64,000 bases of DNA from Candidatus Zixiibacteriota bacterium (GTDB lineage: Bacteria; Zixibacteria; MSB-5A5; GN15; FEB-12), in the NCBI GenBank assembly GCA_040753875.1, contig JBFMDV010000005.1, forward strand, positions 1 through 64,000, read 5' to 3'. Below are positions 44,593-53,476 of the stretch, in pieces. The translations under genes were made by a program, and so were the position numbers. The number at the start of each line of letters is the position of its first letter. The first letter of the stretch is position 1. The notes beneath the pieces are model-generated. The model was not told the DNA's origin, searched no databases, and was given only the letters and a program-made list of their open reading frames with translations.

Positions 44593-46344
44593 ATGAGCAC
44601 AAGACAATCGGTTACACGCAAGAAGATCGGCGATCTGCTGGTCGACAAGGGGTACATTACCCCTGCCATCCTGCATGACGCGCTGCGCGAACAGGCCACC
44701 AGCGGCAAGCGCCTCGGAGCGCTGCTGGTCGAGCGCGGGTTGATCACCGAAGACCAGCTTCTGGACACGATTTCGGAGCGACTGGCCATCCCCAGAGTAA
44801 CCGTGACGTCGATGGTCCTCGACCCCAATGTCGTACAGTTGATCCCGGTGGAGGTAGCGCGCCGGTACCTCCTCATCCCCATCTTCGCCATCGGCAACAC
44901 GCTGACGCTCGCCATGTCCGACCCGCTGAACATTATCGCCATCGACGAGATCAAGTACCTGACCGGCCGCGACGTCAAGCGTGCGGTTGCCAAGACCTCG
45001 GAGATTAAGGAGGCGATCGACCAGTATTATTCGGTGGCGGATTCGCTGCACGAGATCATGGGGACACGCCGCGAGCCAAGCGAGGTGGCCGAGCTGGCAG
45101 CGATCGAGGTAAAGACGGGCGAAGCGGAAAGTCCGATCATCAAGCTGGTCAACCTGATTATCGCCAAGGCGGTCCGGGACAGGGCCAGCGATATACACAT
45201 CGAGCCGGATGAGACCACCCTGCGCATTCGGTACCGCATCAGCGGCGTCATGCGCGAGGAAGCGGCCCCGCCGAAAAGCATGCAGAACGAGCTGATCTCG
45301 CGCACGAAAATCGCCGCCGATCTCGACGTATCCGAGAAACGGCTCCCTCAGGATGGGAGATTCGCGGTGAAGGTGGATGGCGCGCCGGTCGATTTGCGAG
45401 TCTCTACCCTACCCACGATCCATGGCGAGAAGATCGTCATCCGGATACTCGACCGCCGCAATCTCCTTTCGTCGTTCCGTCAGCTCGGGTTTCGGGAGCA
45501 GCTTCAGGATCGGTGGAGCAACATCATTCGCAAGCCGGAGGGTCTGGTCCTGATTTCAGGCCCGACCTCAAGCGGCAAGACCTCCACGCTCTACGCGACG
45601 CTTCAGGAGATCAACTCCATCGAGAAGAACATCATCACGGTAGAGGACCCGGTTGAGTATTCGCTGCCGCTTATCAACCAGATACAGATCAATGAGAAGG
45701 CCGGGCTGTCGTTCCCGACCACGCTGCGGTCGATGCTCCGTCAGAACCCCGACATCATCATGATCGGTGAGATCCGGGATCGCGAGACGGCTCAGATGGC
45801 CATCCGCTCGGCGCTGACAGGTCATCTCGTGTTCTCCACCATTCACACCAACGACGCACCCTCTGCGATTACCCGGCTGATCGACATGGGGATCGAAAAC
45901 TACCTCGTGGCGGCTGCGATAAAAGGCGTCCTGGCGCAACGGCTAGTGCGCTTGAATTGCCAGAACTGTCTTGAGACCTACCGTCCAACCGAGGCGATGT
46001 TGCGTCGGGCCGGATTGATGGAGTTGGCCGACGTGGTCGAATTCAAGCATGGCGTCGGGTGTCCTCAGTGTCGGAACACCGGCTTTCACAAGTTAACCGG
46101 CGTGTTCGAATTCGTGGAGATCACGCCGGCGATCGCCGATCTCATCATCGCCAACGCATCACTCAACCGGATCCGGGAGGAATCACGACAGTCCGGTTAC
46201 GTGCCGCTGTTCGAGGCCGGCCTCGAGAAACTCACGCAAGGGTTGATCTGCCTCGAGGAACTGCTCAAAGAGACCAGCAGTATTGAGGAATATATCCCCG
46301 AGACGCGGTTGAGAGAGGCTACACTGCATGCAGGCACAGTATAG
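44593..46344 (+). CDS. gspE: Type II secretion / type IV pilus assembly ATPase
   Basis: 583 residues. The MshEN/T2SSE N-terminal domain (KIGDLLVDKGYITPAILHDAL, shortened) precedes the hexameric ATPase: Walker A GPTSSGKTS, Asp box with EDPVEYSLP, Walker B IIMIGEIRDRETA, His box HTNDAPSAI, and the zinc module CQNC...CPQC of GspE/PilB. It powers pilin polymerisation from the cytosolic face. ATG 44593 begins the conserved domain; the longer frame only overlaps the divergent gene. It overlaps the platform gene by 17 nt. First gene of an eight-gene operon. Confidence 0.93.
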   Translation: MSTRQSVTRKKIGDLLVDKGYITPAILHDALREQATSGKRLGALLVERGLITEDQLLDTISERLAIPRVTVTSMVLDPNVVQLIPVEVARRYLLIPIFAIGNTLTLAMSDPLNIIAIDEIKYLTGRDVKRAVAKTSEIKEAIDQYYSVADSLHEIMGTRREPSEVAELAAIEVKTGEAESPIIKLVNLIIAKAVRDRASDIHIEPDETTLRIRYRISGVMREEAAPPKSMQNELISRTKIAADLDVSEKRLPQDGRFAVKVDGAPVDLRVSTLPTIHGEKIVIRILDRRNLLSSFRQLGFREQLQDRWSNIIRKPEGLVLISGPTSSGKTSTLYATLQEINSIEKNIITVEDPVEYSLPLINQIQINEKAGLSFPTTLRSMLRQNPDIIMIGEIRDRETAQMAIRSALTGHLVFSTIHTNDAPSAITRLIDMGIENYLVAAAIKGVLAQRLVRLNCQNCLETYRPTEAMLRRAGLMELADVVEFKHGVGCPQCRNTGFHKLTGVFEFVEITPAIADLIIANASLNRIREESRQSGYVPLFEAGLEKLTQGLICLEELLKETSSIEEYIPETRLREATLHAGTV

Positions 46345-47542
46345 ATATAAGGCTGCTTCTCAGGACGGCGCCGTCAGGCAGGGGACCATCACCGCACACA
46401 GCGAGGAGGCGGCCGAAGAGTTTCTGGCCGGTCAGGGGCTCATTCCGCTTGAAGTCCGTTCGCTCGAAGGCCGCCAGGCACTGACCCTGTTTGGTCTGCT
46501 CAAAGGGACTGATTATGAACAACTGATCATGTTCACCAGCCAGCTTGCGACCCTTCACCGGGCTGGTGTGCCGCTGTTACGGGCACTGTCAATCATTCGC
46601 ATCGGCAAACCGGGTGGCCGGTTCAACCAGGTTATCGACCAGATCCGCCTCGCGGTCCAATCCGGCAAATCGCTCTCCGAAGCAATGAGCGACCATACCG
46701 ATGTCTTTTCCCGCGTGTACACATCAAGTGTCGCTGCCGGCGAGGAATCCGGCAAACTCGAACATACGCTCGATGAACTCTCGGCCATGCTCGAACGGGA
46801 GATGGAACTGGGTCGACAGATCAAGACCGCGACCCGGTATCCGTTGATCGTGCTTGGCGTGATCGTCCTGGCGATTATCGTAGTTATGACCTTCGTCATC
46901 CCACGTTTCATCGCGTTCTACGATGCGTTCGGCGCCCAGCTTCCGCTCCCGACCAGAATCCTGATCGGTATCAGTCGGTTCATGACCCATTACTGGCCGA
47001 TCCTGCTTGGGTTGGCGGTTGTAGGCGGGTTCGGCATCCGGAAGATCCTCGGAACAACCGGTGGTCGACACTGGCTGGACCGCCAACTACTTCGCCTGCC
47101 GATATTCGGAGACTTGATTGTCAAAAGCAACGTTGCCCGATTCACCCTACTCTTTCGCATGATGTTTCGTGCCGGACTGCCAATAATCAGATCGCTTGAG
47201 ATCCTGTCGACGGCGATCCGTAACACGGCGATCTCTGCGGAGATTCGCAGACTCGAAGAGCTGTTCAGACGCGGGCGGGACCTATCGGGATCAGAAGGAG
47301 AGTTCCGGTTCTTCCCGGACCTGGCCCTTCAGCTCATGTCCATAGGGTTCGAGTCCGGATCGCTTGACAACATGCTTCAGGAAATCGGCAGTCATTACAT
47401 CAAGGAAGTCAATTATCGCGCGCGTCAACTGACCGCCGTGATCGAGCCTATCCTGACTCTGGTTCTGGGCTGTTTCGTGCTGCTTCTGGCCCTGGCTATG
47501 TTCCTGCCAATGTGGAACTTGATCAAGGTTTTCCGCGGCTGA
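46328..47542 (+). CDS. gspF: Inner-membrane platform protein GspF/PilC
   Basis: 404 residues, normal length. Two repeated T2SSF domains with FTSQLATLHRAGVPLLRAL and FRMMFRAGLPIIRSLE (each given in part), and transmembrane segments at about 170-195, 220-240 and 375-397. YRYKAASQDG at the N terminus is typical. It anchors the ATPase and moves pseudopilin subunits. Its start lies inside the end of gspE, suggesting translational coupling. Confidence 0.93.
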   Translation: MQAQYRYKAASQDGAVRQGTITAHSEEAAEEFLAGQGLIPLEVRSLEGRQALTLFGLLKGTDYEQLIMFTSQLATLHRAGVPLLRALSIIRIGKPGGRFNQVIDQIRLAVQSGKSLSEAMSDHTDVFSRVYTSSVAAGEESGKLEHTLDELSAMLEREMELGRQIKTATRYPLIVLGVIVLAIIVVMTFVIPRFIAFYDAFGAQLPLPTRILIGISRFMTHYWPILLGLAVVGGFGIRKILGTTGGRHWLDRQLLRLPIFGDLIVKSNVARFTLLFRMMFRAGLPIIRSLEILSTAIRNTAISAEIRRLEELFRRGRDLSGSEGEFRFFPDLALQLMSIGFESGSLDNMLQEIGSHYIKEVNYRARQLTAVIEPILTLVLGCFVLLLALAMFLPMWNLIKVFRG

Positions 47543-47626
47543 GGCTGGTCAAGATTTGGACCATCTGGCCGATAATTATTCAAAAAAGGACTTCGTCACC
47601 TTTTTCACTAAACCAGGAGGACAGAG

Positions 47627-48058
47627 ATGCATTTGAGCGCTCTCAAAAGCAACCGAGGGTTTACCCTCATCGAGTTGGTGATCATCATCGTGATTCTGGG
47701 AATTCTTGCGGCCGTCGCTATTCCCAAGTATCAGGACATGTCGGCGCAGGCGAAAGATGCTGCCTGCCGCGGCTCGCTGGGCTCACTGCGGTCCGGTATC
47801 ACCATATTCTATGCCAACCAAGCGGTAACGACAGGCACGGCTACATGGCCGACTCTCGTGCAACTCGGCACCGTAGGTACCGTCATGGCTCAGGCCATAC
47901 CCAAGAATCCGTACCAGACATCTACCAACGCCCCTGACTCGATCGTCACCGGCGTGACCAAGGGCGTGATTGTCGGTACGCGCGGTGGCTGGGCGTACAA
48001 CGCCACCACCGGCGAAGTCTGGCCGAACACCAACACAGTCGGCGAGAACAATCTTTAA
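47627..48058 (+). CDS. gspG: Major pseudopilin, GspG-like
   Basis: 143 residues. A short basic leader (NRG) and the prepilin cleavage site before FTLIELVIIIVILGILAAVAIP, including Glu5; this is read in pieces here. The mature domain is short, with AKDAACRGSLGSLRSGI and a C-terminal loop ending in VWPNTN. A strong AGGAGG site 85 nt after gspF suggests high expression, as expected for the main filament subunit. Prepilin peptidase is not encoded in the window. Confidence 0.88.
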   Translation: MHLSALKSNRGFTLIELVIIIVILGILAAVAIPKYQDMSAQAKDAACRGSLGSLRSGITIFYANQAVTTGTATWPTLVQLGTVGTVMAQAIPKNPYQTSTNAPDSIVTGVTKGVIVGTRGGWAYNATTGEVWPNTNTVGENNL

Positions 48059-48072
48059 GATCGGACAGCCCA

Positions 48073-48543
48073 ATGGACACTGGGTTGACGCAAACCCGGC
48101 ATGAGCTCGATCGGGGCGGATTCACCCTGATCGAGCTTATTATCATCATCGTGGTGCTCGGAATTCTGGCGACCGTGGCGATACCCAAGTTTTCCAACAT
48201 GTCGACCAGCGCCAAGGTCACGGCCACGAAAGAAGAGCTGAACACGCTCAAGAGAGCGCTGGTCGGCAATCCATCGGTGGTCGCGGGCGGCACCTACGTG
48301 GATCGCGGTTTCGAAGGGGATGTGGGATACCTGCCTTCACAATTGGCCGACCTGGTGGCCAAGCCGGACTCGATTGCCGCCTACAACCCGTTGACAAGGC
48401 TTGGTTGGAACGGGCCTTACGTTGACGGTTCCAACGGCGATTACCTCACGGACGCCTGGGGGGTCGGTTACGCGTACGATCCGGTCAACCGGTTGCTTCG
48501 CTCGACCGGCGGAGGTCCGGACAGCGTTAGAGCGAGTTTTTGA
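48073..48543 (+). CDS. Second pseudopilin
   Basis: 156 residues. Leader of 15 residues ending RGG, then FTLIELIIIIVVLGILATVAIP with Glu5, the same N-helix as its neighbour. The C-terminal domain has DGSNGDYLTDAWGVGYAYDP, the calcium-loop/aspartate-rich style of GspG-like pseudopilins. It starts 15 nt after gspG. It may be a minor subunit that caps or initiates the filament, or a GspG paralogue. Confidence 0.85.
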   Translation: MDTGLTQTRHELDRGGFTLIELIIIIVVLGILATVAIPKFSNMSTSAKVTATKEELNTLKRALVGNPSVVAGGTYVDRGFEGDVGYLPSQLADLVAKPDSIAAYNPLTRLGWNGPYVDGSNGDYLTDAWGVGYAYDPVNRLLRSTGGGPDSVRASF

Positions 48544-48554
48544 ATGGAAATGTC

Positions 48555-50153
48555 ATGCCAAGTGCGCTGATCCAAAAGATGTTCCGCAGGTCGGCACCGC
48601 CGGAGCAGGTGGCTGAGACGCCGGCTAAATCGGTCTTGTTTGAGACCCCATTGGCGCCCCGCAAACATTTCGAGTGGGGGACGCGTCTCGGATTCGCGGT
48701 CGATCAAACCGGCATCCAGATGGCTGCGGCTCGGCACACGGCCGGCAGGGTTGCACTGGTCGATGCCCGCAAGGTCTATTTCCCGGCCTCCGATTATGCC
48801 GACCGGGGTACCTTCATCACCCAGACGATCTCTGAGTTCACAGGACGTTTCACCAGACGAAATTTGCCGGTCTCGCTGGCCGTGACTGGACCGGAGACCG
48901 TGTTCAGAACGTTCCATGTGCCGAATCTCCGGGCGGGCGCTTTTGATGCGGCCGTTCAGTTCGAAGCCAAAAAACAGATCCCGTTTCCCATCAAAGACTG
49001 CCAGTTCGGGTATCGTTCGACGTACCGATTGGGGACTGATTCACGGTTCCGGGTCAAGGTAGCGCTGCACGCCGCCAAGAGCTCCTTCGTGCAGGAGCAG
49101 ATGGCTCCATTCGAGCAATGCGGACTTGATGTCGGCCACGTGTATCATTCTCACGACGCGCTTGGACACCTGCTGTGCTATCTGCCGGATTTCAGTGAGG
49201 ACAAATTATACACGCTGCTTTCGGTGGAGCGACAGCACGCCGAACTGTCGTATTTTCGCGGATCGAATCTTGAATTCTTCCATATCTGCTCGGTGGGATC
49301 GTCGTTCTTGGCCCGCCGTTCCGATCCGACCATTTTCGAATATTTTGCCGAGGCGCTGGCCGGCGAAATTCAGAACTCGCTTGACTATTACACCGGACAG
49401 TATTCTTCGCAGTTTTCCAATCGAATCTACATCCATGGGGATCTGTCGTACAGTGACGAACTGATCCGTCTGTTAACTGACCGCTTTGGTTTTGAGTTCG
49501 CCAGGTTTCCCGGAGAGACACTCTGCCTGCCCGGCAGCGATCGCGAACCGATCTCGGCATGCCTGCCCGCCGTGGCGGCGGCCACGTGCAACGTGCGTCT
49601 GGCCGACCTGTTGCCTCGCGATCACGTAGAGAGGCACAGGGCCCGCTTGATGAATCGCGTTGCCCTGGCGGCGGCCGTCGTAATTCTCACGACCCTTCTC
49701 GGCATCTGGCTTTTCGACCGTCACGATCTGGCCGACCAGCAGACCCGCCTGGACGCCTTAACCGTCGAGATGGAGAACTTCAAAGCATCGAATCTCTACG
49801 ACACGTATAACATGCTCAAGCGGGAAATCGCAACGAGTCGAACCTATCTCGAAAAATGCAAGCCGACGCCAGGCTTTTTCAGCGCCCTGGTCCGCGATCT
49901 GTCACAGATAACGCCCTCGCCGATCCGCCTGTCAAATCTGGACTACACCGGTTCGATAGAGACCATGAACGTGCATCTTCAGGGACGGGTGCTTTCCGAC
50001 GCCATCCCGCCGGAAGTCCTTCTCGCCGAATATGTGGAAACACTTAATGCCTCTCCCCTTTTGGACAGCGTGGTCGTGCAGCAGTACAGCAAACGTCCGG
50101 AGAAAGGGAGTTTTGCGCTCGATTTCGTGCTCGACATGAGGTATCTGCAATGA
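48555..50153 (+). CDS. pilM: PilM-PilN fusion (GspL-like)
   Basis: 532 residues. Residues 1-350 are an actin-like PilM/GspL-cytosolic domain: RLGFAVDQTGIQMAAAR, SLAVTGPETVFR, FEAKKQIPFP and SLDYYTGQYSS. A transmembrane segment follows at about 368-387, then a coiled coil and a periplasmic PilN-type ferredoxin-like domain to the end. In most type IV pilus systems these are two genes; here they are one, the arrangement of GspL in type II secretion. Start ATG 48555, 12 nt after the pseudopilin stop; an earlier TTG at 48540 is possible. It overlaps the next gene by 4 nt. Confidence 0.8.
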   Translation: MPSALIQKMFRRSAPPEQVAETPAKSVLFETPLAPRKHFEWGTRLGFAVDQTGIQMAAARHTAGRVALVDARKVYFPASDYADRGTFITQTISEFTGRFTRRNLPVSLAVTGPETVFRTFHVPNLRAGAFDAAVQFEAKKQIPFPIKDCQFGYRSTYRLGTDSRFRVKVALHAAKSSFVQEQMAPFEQCGLDVGHVYHSHDALGHLLCYLPDFSEDKLYTLLSVERQHAELSYFRGSNLEFFHICSVGSSFLARRSDPTIFEYFAEALAGEIQNSLDYYTGQYSSQFSNRIYIHGDLSYSDELIRLLTDRFGFEFARFPGETLCLPGSDREPISACLPAVAAATCNVRLADLLPRDHVERHRARLMNRVALAAAVVILTTLLGIWLFDRHDLADQQTRLDALTVEMENFKASNLYDTYNMLKREIATSRTYLEKCKPTPGFFSALVRDLSQITPSPIRLSNLDYTGSIETMNVHLQGRVLSDAIPPEVLLAEYVETLNASPLLDSVVVQQYSKRPEKGSFALDFVLDMRYLQ

Positions 50154-50710
50154 AACCGCGCGTCATTCAGCTTGCCGTCGCCACAGTAATGCTGGCTGCA
50201 ATCTGGTACGTGGTATTGTTCCTGCCTCTCCAGCGCGAGCACCAGGCGATCGGGGCACAGATTGCTGAAGCCGAAGCCCAGATGGCAGACTTCAACGGCA
50301 CGATCAGCCAGTTGCCGTCATACCTCGAGACTCGTGACGAATTGCACAAACGTATGGCGGATATGAACTCCAAACTATACGCCAAACAAGACGTCCTGAA
50401 GCTGCTCGACCGCCTGAAACAGGATGCCGCCGATTATCGACTCAGGGTAGTCGAAGTGATTCCACCGGTCTCAGAACTGCTGCAGTTAAGTCGCACACTA
50501 CCGGTGGCCGGTGAACCGCAGTTTTTGAACGTGACGTTGAAATTGACCGGCAGCTATGTCTCGTTTGGAGAGTTCACCGGCGCGCTGGAACATGAGGAGT
50601 TTTTCCGCGGGGTTACCGCCTGCCATATAGGAACGCCCGATGTGAACCTGCCGGTGCAGTATGCAGTAACATTCAGAGCCCTGCTCGGAATAGGTACGGG
50701 GCGATCATGA
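50150..50710 (+). CDS. pilO: PilO-like inner-membrane protein
   Basis: 186 residues. One transmembrane segment (about 7-26), a coiled coil (about 30-95, EHQAIGAQIAEAEAQMADF) and a periplasmic ferredoxin-like domain (LNVTLKLTGSYVSFGEF). That is the PilO/GspM architecture, which pairs with PilN to link the cytosolic ATPase complex to the secretin. ATGA overlap with the fusion gene upstream and with the next gene downstream. Confidence 0.82.
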   Translation: MKPRVIQLAVATVMLAAIWYVVLFLPLQREHQAIGAQIAEAEAQMADFNGTISQLPSYLETRDELHKRMADMNSKLYAKQDVLKLLDRLKQDAADYRLRVVEVIPPVSELLQLSRTLPVAGEPQFLNVTLKLTGSYVSFGEFTGALEHEEFFRGVTACHIGTPDVNLPVQYAVTFRALLGIGTGRS

Positions 50711-51150
50711 CTGAGACTCGCCGCAAGCAGGTCGTCTATTCGGCGCTGGTACTGGCCATGATCTACGGACTGTGGAATTTCACGGTTGGTCGCAAGGCCG
50801 AGATCGCCCCGGAGGCGGACGAGCCGGTGACCCGGACCGACAGCCTGATACCGAAACCAGCCCGGCCAATCGATGTCTCCGATATCATGGCGCGACCCTG
50901 GGGGCGCGATCCGTTCAGCGGCGAGACTGCCAGGCTCCGTCTGCCAATCAAGGCGCAGACCCCTGACCGGTTCTACTGGATACTCTCTGGCATAATCTAC
51001 AGCGACAAACGACCGATGGCGGTCATCAATTATACGCCGGTTGCGGTCGGAGATATCGTCGGGGGCGCCCGCGTGGTGAAGATCGAAAAGAGCAAGGTTA
51101 CCCTGGAGCAGAACGGGAACCGATTTGACATATTCGTGACGAAGGGTTGA
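50707..51150 (+). CDS. PilP/GspC-like linker protein
   Basis: 147 residues. An N-terminal membrane anchor (about 8-25) and a Pro-rich linker precede a beta-domain: RPWGRDPFS, FYWILSGIIYSDKRPMAVIN, VGDIVGGARVVKIEKSKVTLEQNGNRF (in parts). This matches the HR domain of GspC or PilP, which binds the secretin N0 domain. Overlaps pilO by 4 nt. It precedes the secretin by 4 nt, as its partner should. Confidence 0.75.
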   Translation: MTETRRKQVVYSALVLAMIYGLWNFTVGRKAEIAPEADEPVTRTDSLIPKPARPIDVSDIMARPWGRDPFSGETARLRLPIKAQTPDRFYWILSGIIYSDKRPMAVINYTPVAVGDIVGGARVVKIEKSKVTLEQNGNRFDIFVTKG

Positions 51151-51154
51151 AGCC

Positions 51155-52453
51155 GTGAAAAAGATACATCTGATGACACTCGGCCTGCTGGCCGTATTGG
51201 CGATAGAGACTGCGGCCAATCCGCTGCAGACGGGACAGAAGATCAGTTTGTCGCTCGAGTCGGTTCCGATGTCCAAGGTGCTGCGCATGATAGCCGACCA
51301 GAACGGGCTGAACCTGGTGATGTCCGACCAGATCGAGGGGGCGATCTCGGTCCAACTGGAGAACGTGGACCTTCAGACGGCGCTTGATGCCATCCTGACG
51401 GCCAACGGGTACAGCTATTCCGTCAGAGAAAATATCGTCGTCATCAAGGCCCAGGAAAGCACCGACTCCGGCGAGTTGACTTCGCGCACGGTGCTCCTCA
51501 AGTACCTTGACCCGGTGACCGCCAAAAAGGCGCTCGAGTCACGCAAGTCACAGAAAGGACAGATCATCATTCTGGACAACAACGGCGGCGAAGGCACGCC
51601 GGCCACGAGCTACCGGGCGAACCGGATACTGATCACCGACTACCCGTTTATTGTCGATCAACTGGTGCAACTGGTCAGCGACATGGATGTCCCTGAGCGG
51701 GTCATCCTTATAGAAGCGAAGATCCTGGAAACCAAGGTGGATAACAAATCGAAGCTCGGTTTCCTGTGGCCCAGTTCGGCCTCGACCAAGCTGACGGGCG
51801 TGAGCGATGGCACGACAACATCGAGCTCCTCAAGCACGACGACCACCACCAAAAACTCCTCCGGCGCCTACCAGCCACAGAACGGCAGTTGGACCTGGGG
51901 GACGCTCTCTGTGGGCGAATTGAGCGCAGCGCTCGATTTTCTTGAACAGAACGGCAACAGCAAGCTCCTGTCGGACCCGCGTATCACGACGCTCGAGAAC
52001 AACGAGGCGGAAATAAGCATAGCCACGGTGATTCCGATTCAGACCATCAACCGGTTTACCGAGGGAGCGGCAACACAGGATATCGTGACATTTCAGGACA
52101 TTGACGTTGGCATCTCGCTGAAAGTAACGCCGCGGATCAACGAAGATGGCCGGATCACGCTTGATGTACAACCGAAAGTGGAAGACATCATCGGCTATGT
52201 CGGCACCGGTGGGAATCAGAAACCTATCACTTCGTCACGATCGATCAAGACCAGAATCACAGTCAACGACGGTGAAACGGCGGCACTCGGCGGACTTTTG
52301 AAGGAAGACGAGATCAAGACAGTTCAACGCGTGCCACTGCTCGGCCACATTCCTCTCTTGGGAAGCTTGTTGTTTACCAATCAGGCCAAAGAGAAAAGCA
52401 CGACCGATCTTATCATTTTCATCACGCCGCATATTCTCCCGGCCGGGGATTAA
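51155..52453 (+). CDS. Short secretin (GspD/PilQ family)
   Basis: 432 residues. A signal peptide (about 1-21) is followed by an N0/STN-type domain (ISLSLESVPMSKVLRMIADQ, read in part), an N1-like domain (TVLLKYLDPVTAKKALE) and the secretin barrel (VILIEAKILETKVDNKSKLGF, VGISLKVTPRINEDGRI, VPLLGHIPLLGSLLF). At about 215-245 there is a Ser/Thr homopolymeric loop. Typical GspD or PilQ proteins are 600 or more residues; this one lacks N2/N3 or AMIN domains. It forms the outer-membrane pore. The stop overlaps the convergent MauE gene by 4 nt. Confidence 0.87.
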   Translation: MKKIHLMTLGLLAVLAIETAANPLQTGQKISLSLESVPMSKVLRMIADQNGLNLVMSDQIEGAISVQLENVDLQTALDAILTANGYSYSVRENIVVIKAQESTDSGELTSRTVLLKYLDPVTAKKALESRKSQKGQIIILDNNGGEGTPATSYRANRILITDYPFIVDQLVQLVSDMDVPERVILIEAKILETKVDNKSKLGFLWPSSASTKLTGVSDGTTTSSSSSTTTTTKNSSGAYQPQNGSWTWGTLSVGELSAALDFLEQNGNSKLLSDPRITTLENNEAEISIATVIPIQTINRFTEGAATQDIVTFQDIDVGISLKVTPRINEDGRITLDVQPKVEDIIGYVGTGGNQKPITSSRSIKTRITVNDGETAALGGLLKEDEIKTVQRVPLLGHIPLLGSLLFTNQAKEKSTTDLIIFITPHILPAGD

Positions 52454-52896
52454 GACTCGGCGAACGTCCACCGCCGCGAGCGACTGGCAAGCAAGTGGAC
52501 AGCCGGGATCAAGGCCGCCAGATCAAACAGGATCGCCTTCCAGGCCGAATGGTTCGCCTGTTCGGCCGCCTTGAAACAACCACAATCGATACTTATCCCG
52601 CGCACGATGGTCGTTGAGAGGGCGATCACGAAGACAATCAGAAGCAGGTTGCTCCACAGCGCTGCACCGCGGTACCCCAGACCCAGAATCAATGCCACCC
52701 CAATCACAACTTCCAGCCAGGGTATAATCACGGACATGAGATTGATCAGGTACCCCGGCACCAGGTGATAGTACCAGATAGAACGGGCGAAATCGGACGG
52801 TTCGAGGATCTTGTACCAAGAAGCGACGAGAAACATGCCCCCGATGAGCAGCCGCGAGAGCATGGTCAGGAGGTCATTGTCGATCAGTTTCCGCAC
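52450..52896 (-). CDS. MauE/DoxX-like membrane protein
   Basis: 148 residues with four hydrophobic helices. GGMFLVASWYKILEP and the Cys pair of GISIDCGCF are the landmarks of the MauE/DoxX group, thought to handle disulfide or redox chemistry at the membrane. I trim to GTG 52896, which sits 7 nt after AAAGGAGG within the end of the rhodanese gene; the two overlap by 13 nt. The C-terminal stop forms a palindromic TTAA shared with the secretin stop on the other strand. Confidence 0.82.
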   Translation of the reverse strand: MRKLIDNDLLTMLSRLLIGGMFLVASWYKILEPSDFARSIWYYHLVPGYLINLMSVIIPWLEVVIGVALILGLGYRGAALWSNLLLIVFVIALSTTIVRGISIDCGCFKAAEQANHSAWKAILFDLAALIPAVHLLASRSRRWTFAES

Positions 52897-53399
52897 TGCT
52901 TCCTCCTTTCCATCGCAAACCCGAATTTCTCCCATTCCCTGGCGCCGCCGAAGAAGATGGCCAACTGGGTGTACCCAAGCTGCTTCAGGTTGCGCGCCAG
53001 GTGGAGCGACAGGTCGCATTCCTCCCCGGAACAAAAACAGACTATGCGGTGGTCTTTTGCCACTTTCCCCAGTGCCGAGTCCAGGTACGGACCAAGATCA
53101 CCATCGGGGAGCTGCTCGAACGGAATATCGATAGCACTCGGAATGGTCCCGCATGCAAACTCTTCCGGGTTGCGGGCATCGACAAACAAGCTTTGCCCCA
53201 GACTATGTTCCATCTGGGCGGTATTGACGTCTATGAAAGGCGGGTCGCCTGCCTCGGCCGTAGGCGGAACGATTGGTCCGGAGCCGCTGTGCAGGTCCCG
53301 GTAAGCGCCAATGAGAGGTATGCGGTTTGGGGAGAGCAGATTGGCAGCCAGACCCAAGACCGTCGAGATCGCGAGCAGAATAAACGTCTGTCGAATCAT
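52884..53399 (-). CDS. Membrane-anchored rhodanese-domain protein
   Basis: 171 residues. An N-terminal hydrophobic anchor (about 5-24) is followed by a rhodanese domain from about 58: FVDARNPEEFACGTIPSAIDIPF and the active-site region VCFCSGEECDLS, where a loop Cys is the expected sulfur carrier. The start is uncertain because the ribosome site is weak. Co-translated with the MauE-like protein. Together they suggest periplasmic or membrane sulfur/disulfide chemistry, perhaps for folding of Cys-rich exported proteins (inference). Confidence 0.85.
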   Translation of the reverse strand: MIRQTFILLAISTVLGLAANLLSPNRIPLIGAYRDLHSGSGPIVPPTAEAGDPPFIDVNTAQMEHSLGQSLFVDARNPEEFACGTIPSAIDIPFEQLPDGDLGPYLDSALGKVAKDHRIVCFCSGEECDLSLHLARNLKQLGYTQLAIFFGGAREWEKFGFAMERRKQCGN

Positions 53400-53476
53400 G
53401 TGGGGTCCCGTTGCATGAGCCAGAGGTTTAACTGAATCTTATACACGTGCAGCTGCTGGAGTTTCATTCGCTGCTG

